Positions 58,093 to 64,000 of a DNA stretch of 64,000 nucleotides are shown here, piece after piece (position 1 is the first letter of the stretch; each line of letters opens with the position of its first letter). The stretch lies in contig NMRA01000080.1 in assembly GCA_002633005.1 (NCBI GenBank), forward strand, positions 403,291-467,290, given 5' to 3'. Position numbers and translations under genes: made by a program. The notes beneath the pieces were generated by a model that was given only the letters and a program-made list of their open reading frames with translations, searched no databases and was not told where the DNA came from. The DNA comes from Phoronis australis. Lineage: Eukaryota; Phoronida; Phoronidae.

Positions 58093-58437
58093 CTAATTCG
58101 ATATTAAGAGATCTACTTGTTTATAGTCCACAGCGCTTGCACGCGAAACCTCCTTCGTTTTGTAATGCTCATTACATGCTTTATATTTTGTAATATCAGT
58201 TTGTAACAGATTTGTTGTATTTAAATAGTCTTCAATTGCCCAAAAGACCAAATCCGTTTTTTGTGTTGGCAATAATGACGCGATTGCTTTGGAAATCGGT
58301 TTGACAAAGAAAGAATTATGAGTTTCTGAGTGATTCACTAAGACTTCGATTAAAATTGACATCTTACCAGCAGCTTCTGTTTTTTCTTCATCACTCAGAT
58401 TCCATTTTTCTTTAAAAAATGAAGTAATTTTTTTCAT
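58093..58437 (-). CDS. small open frame of element A (about 114 aa), unknown function
   Basis: From ATG 58437 the frame reads MKKITSFFKEKWNLSDEEKT and continues through ILIEVLVNHSET and ASLLPTQKTDLVFWAIEDYL to a stop at 58093. The same residues are recognisable in A1 (SDDEKTEAAGK, LVNHSETRNT, DLVYWAFEDYF), there broken by a stop. The open frame extends upstream to 58617, but that part overlaps repeat sequence with no likely start. No family recognised; it may be a relict of the autonomous parent. Confidence 0.45.
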   Translation of the reverse strand: MKKITSFFKEKWNLSDEEKTEAAGKMSILIEVLVNHSETHNSFFVKPISKAIASLLPTQKTDLVFWAIEDYLNTTNLLQTDITKYKACNEHYKTKEVSRASAVDYKQVDLLISN

Positions 58438-58775
58438 TGCACAGTGGAGCAGACAACGGAAACGGAGTCGTAGTTCCCAGCGCCACTGCCGGTCGCCTGG
58501 GATATAGCGGGAGAGCCTATACTTAGCCATAGTTCCCGACGATTGCGCCGTGTTCCGAATTTGACACTTGAAATTGGATCTGAGCCCCCCCCCTCCCCAA
58601 ACACTTAAACTGCGCACATTTAAACCTTGTTTCAGCCGTATAATTTTAATTACAGGGGTTAATTAATAAACTCAACATGTCCCGACTGTGCTGTTGTTGT
58701 TTTATTTTTTTGCGGCAGCCTTTATCCGCTTATGAGTTATGAAGACTGTTAATCAGGAACGTTGACAAACAGGAA

Positions 58776-59370
58776 TACCATATAATCATACGCACAAGCA
58801 TCGCATCTTACGCATGAACCACCTACGAATCTATGAATCATGCACACGTAACAATAAATCATACATACGAACCAAAATCACGCATACGAAAAAAATAATG
58901 CGCACGAACCATAAAAATCGTACACATACAAACACAAAATCATACATACGACATAGGCGGATGCTGGGGATCCGGACCCCCTTTTTCCCATGATTTTAGT
59001 GATATCATTTCTAGAAATTTCAAATTGTTGACTTGGACCCACCTTTAAAAAAAATCCTTAATCCGACCCCCCTCCTTTTAAAAATCCTTGACCGCCATTT
59101 TACGAGCATCAAATCACACGAACGAACACTTTATAATTTCGTGGTTTGTGCGTATGATTCGGATGCTCGTGCGTATGGTATGTGTTCGTATATGTGTGAT
59201 ATATTTTTGAGGTTTGTGCGCATGATTTTTGTTCGTATGCGTGATTTTGTGGGTTCGTATGCATGATTTATGGGTTCGTATACATGATTCGTGGGTTCGT
59301 ATGCATGACTTATAGGTTCGTAGGTGGTTCGTGCGTAAGATGCGATGCTCGTACGTATGATTCTATGGTA
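58776..59370. repeat. palindromic minisatellite (CATACGAACC units) split by a MITE
   Basis: Left arm 58776-58946 and right arm 59106-59370 are reverse complements built of roughly 20-bp units such as CATGCATACGAACCCATAAAT. The outer ends ACCATATAATCATACG and TGATTCTATGGT also pair. The two arms meet at the inserted element 58952-59100. Confidence 0.8.
58952..59100. mobile_element. hAT-like MITE, 149 bp, inserted in the palindrome
   Basis: Starts CATAGGCGGATGCTGGGG and ends CTTGACCGCCATTT. It is flanked by TACGA (58947-58951 and 59101-59105). The interior is shared in reverse with 42870-43021. It is another member of the group with 5-bp duplications. Confidence 0.8.
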
Positions 59371-61337
59371 CCCGTGATAAAGGTTCTTTTTTGTGAAGCA
59401 GTTCAATTACCGCAGTAATGACGAGTTCATGGCAATACACTGGTTAAAATAAATTGATATATCGTGGACTAACACTGCTGATTTGTCGACTTATATGGTT
59501 CTGAAATTGTGAAACGTTAGGTCATGATGCTTTCGTTTGGCAACCAGCGTTAGTGGAACAAAGATGGATGACTATTGTTGTATACCGCACCCTCGGTGAT
59601 TGAAATCGTTAACTTGATTGACATGTTGGAACCGTCCGTTAGCCATTGTCTCATCACAGAAGTTATCATTGACTTATTCCGTCATTTAACCGTCCTGTGT
59701 CTGTTGTTTACCAGAATGTCACTCGCTGATCAATGAATAGATTAGCCTACTCGCTTTTGAATAAACTTGGTCTCAGTGTTTTATCCGTTTTCTGAATATG
59801 TAGATCATTTGGGCATCCTGGTCTTCGGTAAAATTCTTCGCGTTAATCACGGTATTAATGGACGCAGATTTCTTATAAAAATAGCTTAAGAATCATTGCG
59901 TGAAAACGGTGCGACCAATTGGACTAATTTCCGTCCGAGAGTGGTCTAAGGCAACGGTTCTGGCCTTTGTAGGTCCCCCCAAAATGAAGAAAATGAAGTA
60001 GATCAGGTTTGACTGCAAGAGGGAAGTGATTGCGATAGGAGTGGTATTCAGTACCGGTAGTTCCTTGAAGTTCTTTTGAGTTAACGGAGTCCAGAAATTT
60101 AGTCTCTGCTCTTATCTACCCGGATACGGAAATCCCGCCATTTCTAGAGCACATCCTTGTTGTTCAGTGCTGAATTTTGGCGCAAATCCAGGCACTCTCT
60201 AGACAAGTGGAAATTGTCAAAAATCTGGTTGGCAATGACTCATTTTAATCTAAATTACTGGAATCTAGAGTGTAAGACGGTTCAGATTGTTGTCTCCTCT
60301 CTTGTACCAGAGCTGCCTTGAATTTGTGGTCTCTAGGTACAAAATGGTCAAAATCGCAATTCTTTGGTCATTGTTTGGCATCTCAATATTTTTCTACCGG
60401 TGGACGATGCAAGGCAAAAAGACATGGTTCTGTTGAATTTCTTCATCTTTCAGAAACCTCATTGAGTGTGCTTTCTATCATTTATACCTATTTTGAGGAA
60501 GTGTCTTGAAACAGTTTGCAAACAAGGGCTTTCATTGACCCAGACCAGTGATAACGTTAAAATCGGCCAGTCGCCCAGCCATAACTAGCAGGCAACCTGA
60601 ATCTGAATTGTTCGCAGCGCCACCAAGCGAATTAGTTTCTGATAGACAGACGGAAGAACTGGGCAGAAAACAACAATGACCAGAATGTTTTTCCTTATTT
60701 AACAGTATATAAATTTCAGTACTTATTGTCGCCATTTTATATTTTCGTGAACATTCACTTTCTCATTGTCTGTGGAATGCATCGTTGAATTATTTGTTTT
60801 GAAAAAGAAATGACGGTTTTGAAAACACCATCATGTTTGAGCAATATTTTAGCTTCAATCTGTTTATTATCGTGACAGCCAGTCAGTGTGTCTAAAACAA
60901 TACGCCAAAGATAACGGAACGACTTCGGCGACCAATGCGAGGGTTTGTATTCAATCGGTTTGTCCTGAATGTAGTTGTGATCTCGGAGATTCCCGGATCA
61001 CAACTGGTATCCGACTGCGTGTTGTTTAAGATCAATCGTGTCATGTCCAGAAACCTTTGCTATAACAAGAAGCACCAAAGCATATTCTAAACCATACTTT
61101 TCGCTGCAGAGCTGAAATATCGTAGCTGTGTTTTGCACGGCCGACAAACAGGCGAACATGAAATCTGAGCGCGGAGTCTAATCCCGACTGAAAAACTGAC
61201 CCAATGCATGGCACGCCTCGAAAGATTTTAAATCATGCTGCGTGATTCATTCAAAAATATATGTTATTTCAAGTAACAGGGCCATATAAAATAACGCAAA
61301 TAACCTAGAAGGCAGACCATTACATCTGGGCGATTCT
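59371..61337. other. intergenic; no supported gene
   Basis: Short open frames only; nothing recognised. Confidence 0.4.
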
Positions 61338-61554
61338 TTAAAGGCGAAGGCAACCTTTTTTCATGTCATTTTGAGCTAAAATAAGGTTGGTTGGTTATCC
61401 TAGACATATTTTCCACTTAATTACAGGTTTTCGTAATTTTGTTAATTACTCGTCCGCTACTCCGGAAGTGACGTTTTAGGAGGCAAGCATTTCGCGCCAA
61501 TTTCTTTTCATATAGTCTGACTGTGAGAGCTGCCGACTCAGTCATTGTTCCACC

Positions 61555-62201
61555 TCGGTTGTGTTAAGTTCCGTTGTCGCGCGCTTTGGGAGTACCTTTG
61601 CATCGCTTTCCGATGGATACACACTTCGCCGTACTTGGCTCGTTCGTGTGAAGAGCGCAGCGTTACCCGTCCACGCAACGTACAAAGCAGTCGAAAATTA
61701 CCGTGTGTGTGGCAAACACTTTCTGCCGTCCGATTACGAAAGGGATTTGTACGCTGAACTGATGAAGGTGCCTGCGAAACAACGCCTGAAGCAGGATGCC
61801 ATTCCGTCTGTGTTGATTCCCGGCAGTGCCCCGTCGCCACCCCCAAGATGTGCGTATTTGAAGCGAGAAGCCTCGCGAGCTGTAGCCAGTGCAGTGACTG
61901 GAGCCAGTGGAGGCACTTCATCTACTGTCACCCGTGCCTCCGAACGTACCCCAGAGCGTGCCATTCCTGGAACCAGTAGTGATTCGCCCTGTGCTGTTTT
62001 CTACAGCCCAGAGCCTCTAAGCAGCCCTGCAGCGATATTGAGTAGTGGGAGTGATTACAGGCCCAGTTCGACACCCAGTGAAGAGGACAGTTCGTCGTCC
62101 AGTGAACAGATCGGTGAGCCAAACTTTGATAAGTTTATTGTGGACTTGTCTAAAGTGTTGGAGCTATTTAGAAGGTGCCAGGTGTGTGGCGAGGGAGTCA
62201 C
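61555..62201 (+). pseudogene. THAP-domain transposase N-terminal fragment
   Basis: The frame from 61561 reads LRRTWLVRVKSAALPVHATY, VENYRVCGKHFLPSDYERDL and PAKQRLKQDAIPSVLIPG: the C-terminal half of a THAP domain with CxxH and its usual follow-on. The first half (PLHRFPMD) is in another frame, so at least one frameshift lies near 61620. A Ser/Pro-rich linker (residues about 95-185) leads to FIVDLSKVLELFRRCQVCG, and then the gap. Probably an inactive copy, unless the shift is an assembly error. Confidence 0.8.
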
Positions 62202-62326
62202 NNNNNNNNNNNNNNNNNNNNNNNNNNNNNNNNNNNNNNNNNNNNNNNNNNNNNNNNNNNNNNNNNNNNNNNNNNNNNNNNNNNNNNNNNNNNNNNNNNN
62301 NNNNNNNNNNNNNNNNNNNNNNNNNN
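62202..62326. other. assembly gap (125 N)
   Basis: Lies between the truncated THAP frame and the right terminal inverted repeat. The true missing length is unknown and could hold the rest of a transposase. Confidence 0.98.
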
Positions 62327-62485
62327 CGCGAAATGCTTGCCTCCTAAAACGTCACTTCCGGAGTAGCGGACGAGTAATTAATAAAATTACGAAAAACTGT
62401 AATTAAGTGGAAAATATGTCTAGGATAACCAACCAACCTTATTTTAGCTCAAAATGACATGAAAAAAGGTTGCCTTCGCCTTTAA

Positions 62486-64000
62486 GTATCGAGTCTGGGT
62501 CTGAGCCGAGTCTGAGTTCGGGGATTAGATCCAGGGTCTTGAAGTTGGGCCTAATAAAAACTGTTTGTTTTAAGTTGTAAAGCGTAAACAAAGTTCTTTC
62601 AACGTTGCATTATGTATTTATATATTTCATGTTACGAACAGCGTTCGAAATACACGCTGGCCTGGTGGCCCGGGGCCAGCGGATTTGCGCCAGGCCTGTG
62701 GCTTTTAAAAGTTACTGGCCAGTAACTTTCAGATATAGGCCGGACCTATGTGGATGTGGTCTCTTAATAAATTAATTATAAAAAGACTTTTTGACTAATT
62801 TTGTTTGCCTCTTGAACGCCAACGAGTTAACTTTTGAACCTTGTGGGCAATAAATCCTCAACTAGAGATAATAACAAAACAATAGGGTTCTCAAGCGCAT
62901 GCGCATTTAGTGTAAATGGAAAAGATTGAGAAAAACGTAATATATACATTACAGGATTCTAAAAGCAGGGCCAGTAACTTTTCAGACTAGCTGTCCCTCC
63001 GGGCCATCTCATTTATTTGTCGAAGTTGGAACACTGGTAATGAATCGTTATACAAACAGACGATCCCAGTGGTAACAGGCCCTCCATTGTGCCCCCCGAT
63101 GTCCTGTCCATGTGACCTGAGATGCCCGAAGGAACATTTTGGTTCTTTCTGCAGATTTTGTGTCTATTATTTAATTGACATGTACTTACCTGGTTTGATG
63201 CTCGATTTGTTTAAGTCAGTAGGTCAGAAATTTATGGTTTTCGTAGCCTATAATGTTGCATCATAAATAGCGACATTTGAAGTTCGGGCGGCTCGAATGA
63301 AAAAAGACACTCCACTTCCAGTCGGTCAACACTACCACTTCGCCATGCGCCCGTCACCGCAGGTTACTGGAAATTTTTTAAAATCGTTTTATGTCGTCCA
63401 GTTTCTGAAGACACGCTCCGACCTTATTTAGTGGCCTCCATTCTAACTCGTATATCAAAAACAGGCCTTGTCAACTGGTAAAAGTATATATATTTTCTGA
63501 AAAAATAATGTTTTATGTGCCGTTATTATTATTACGTTAACACCTTTTTAAATCGTAATTTCCTGTTAAGAAAGGTACATTCATAGTAAAATAACGCCTG
63601 GATCGATTTTAATGAAACCTTGTTTAAATAAAAACTTCACCCAGTTACCTCAAATAATCTATTAGGAATTTTCGATTAGTCTTTTAGTTTGGTTTCTATG
63701 ACAAATTAACGCGCAAGACGTTAAGGTATTTCTGTAAAAAATAGCAGTCGTATTCGTCTTTGTAACATTACTCAAAAACTAGGCCTTTATAAAATACTAC
63801 CAGCTTTTTTAGATTGTTGAATTTAGTTTGAAAAATTTCAGTGAAATCCACCGATCCGTTTTCGAGAACTCTTGTTCCTAAGTTCAAATAAAGTCGATTT
63901 GCCGAAGCGAGAAATGGCCGATTTAGTTGAGTGACGAGAAAATCTGAAGGTCTTCGGTTAATTATTCGGTGCACAATTGTTTTCGGTCAATATAACCTAT
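62486..64000. other. intergenic; no supported gene
   Basis: 62492-62540 resembles one arm of the ACTCGA foldback family. GGCCAGTAACTTT occurs near 62717 and as GGCCAGTAACTTTTC near 62970, a small direct repeat. Nothing else recognised. Confidence 0.45.

Larger units (their letters stand above)
57793..58734 (-). mobile_element. hAT-like element A2, 942 bp, best-preserved copy
   Basis: Starts CAGTGGCGGATCTAGG and ends CCTTTATCCGCTTATG. It is flanked by AGTTA (57788-57792 and 58735-58739). It carries a tRNA-like block (58021-58083) and an open frame on the minus strand. A1, A3 and A4 are truncated or decayed relatives. No DDE transposase is visible. Confidence 0.88.
61342..62481 (+). mobile_element. 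Kolobok-like DNA transposon with long TIRs and a THAP gene
   Basis: TTAA|AGGCGAAGGCAACC at the left and GGTTGCCTTCGCCT|TTAA at the right. The terminal inverted repeats run at least 155 bp (61342-61496 and 62327-62481) and are nearly identical, including ACTCCGGAAGTGACGTTTTA. The interior carries a THAP-type open frame and an assembly gap exactly where the right TIR begins. TTAA targets plus a THAP protein indicate Kolobok. The assembled 1.14 kb is too short for a full transposase, so it is either deleted or mis-closed across the gap. Confidence 0.88.

Overview
The window looks like nuclear DNA of an animal, most likely a marine invertebrate. Genes are sparse, one has eight exons with GT-AG introns, GC content is moderate, and the space between genes is crowded with DNA transposons (Kolobok-, hAT-, Mutator- and Harbinger-like) and decayed LINEs. 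I cannot fix the phylum from sequence alone. Three runs of N (26384-26452, 43858-44246, 62202-62326) are scaffold gaps.

Two host genes are well supported, both on the + strand. The first, at 4349-6100, is a single-exon acyl-CoA synthetase of the ACSF2 type (583 aa) with a TATA-like box upstream and an AATAAA signal downstream. The second is an eight-exon gene spanning 10225-23882 that I assembled from splice sites and reading phase. It encodes a 348-residue JmjC/cupin_8 Fe(II)/2-oxoglutarate dioxygenase. Its metal triad (H149, D151, H229) and 2OG-contacting lysine (K164) have the same spacing as in the asparaginyl hydroxylase FIH, while its N-terminal half resembles TYW5-type proteins. Its introns hold a Mutator-like foldback element (intron 1), a hAT-like element (intron 2), a tandem repeat array (intron 4), a Harbinger-like element (intron 5), a tRNA-like hairpin (intron 6) and a Penelope-like scrap (intron 7).

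Layout. 1-800 is a large palindrome. 2350-3170 is a broken LINE reverse transcriptase. 4272-6622 is the ACSF2-type gene. 6623-10070 is empty. 10080-23882 is the JmjC gene with its promoter-proximal mini-palindrome. From about 25 kb to the end I find no convincing host gene, only mobile-element debris. This includes a CR1/L2-like LINE 3' end (25.4 kb), a LINE of L1/Tx1 style (29.7-31.1 kb), a family of hAT-like elements flanked by 5-bp duplications (26.4, 31.5, 57.8 and 59.0 kb), three remnants of a THAP-domain element with TTAA ends (36, 37 and 50 kb), a 12-unit tandem array (34.4-35.7 kb), a (GA)n tract across a gap (43.8-44.3 kb), foldback repeats, and a THAP-coding Kolobok-like element with long terminal inverted repeats (61.3-62.5 kb).

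The two host genes share no evident pathway. The most distinctive material is in the mobile DNA: exact target-site duplications for seven elements, nested insertions, a tRNA-like promoter embedded in a DNA transposon, and two unrelated tandem arrays that both carry CTCF-like core motifs.
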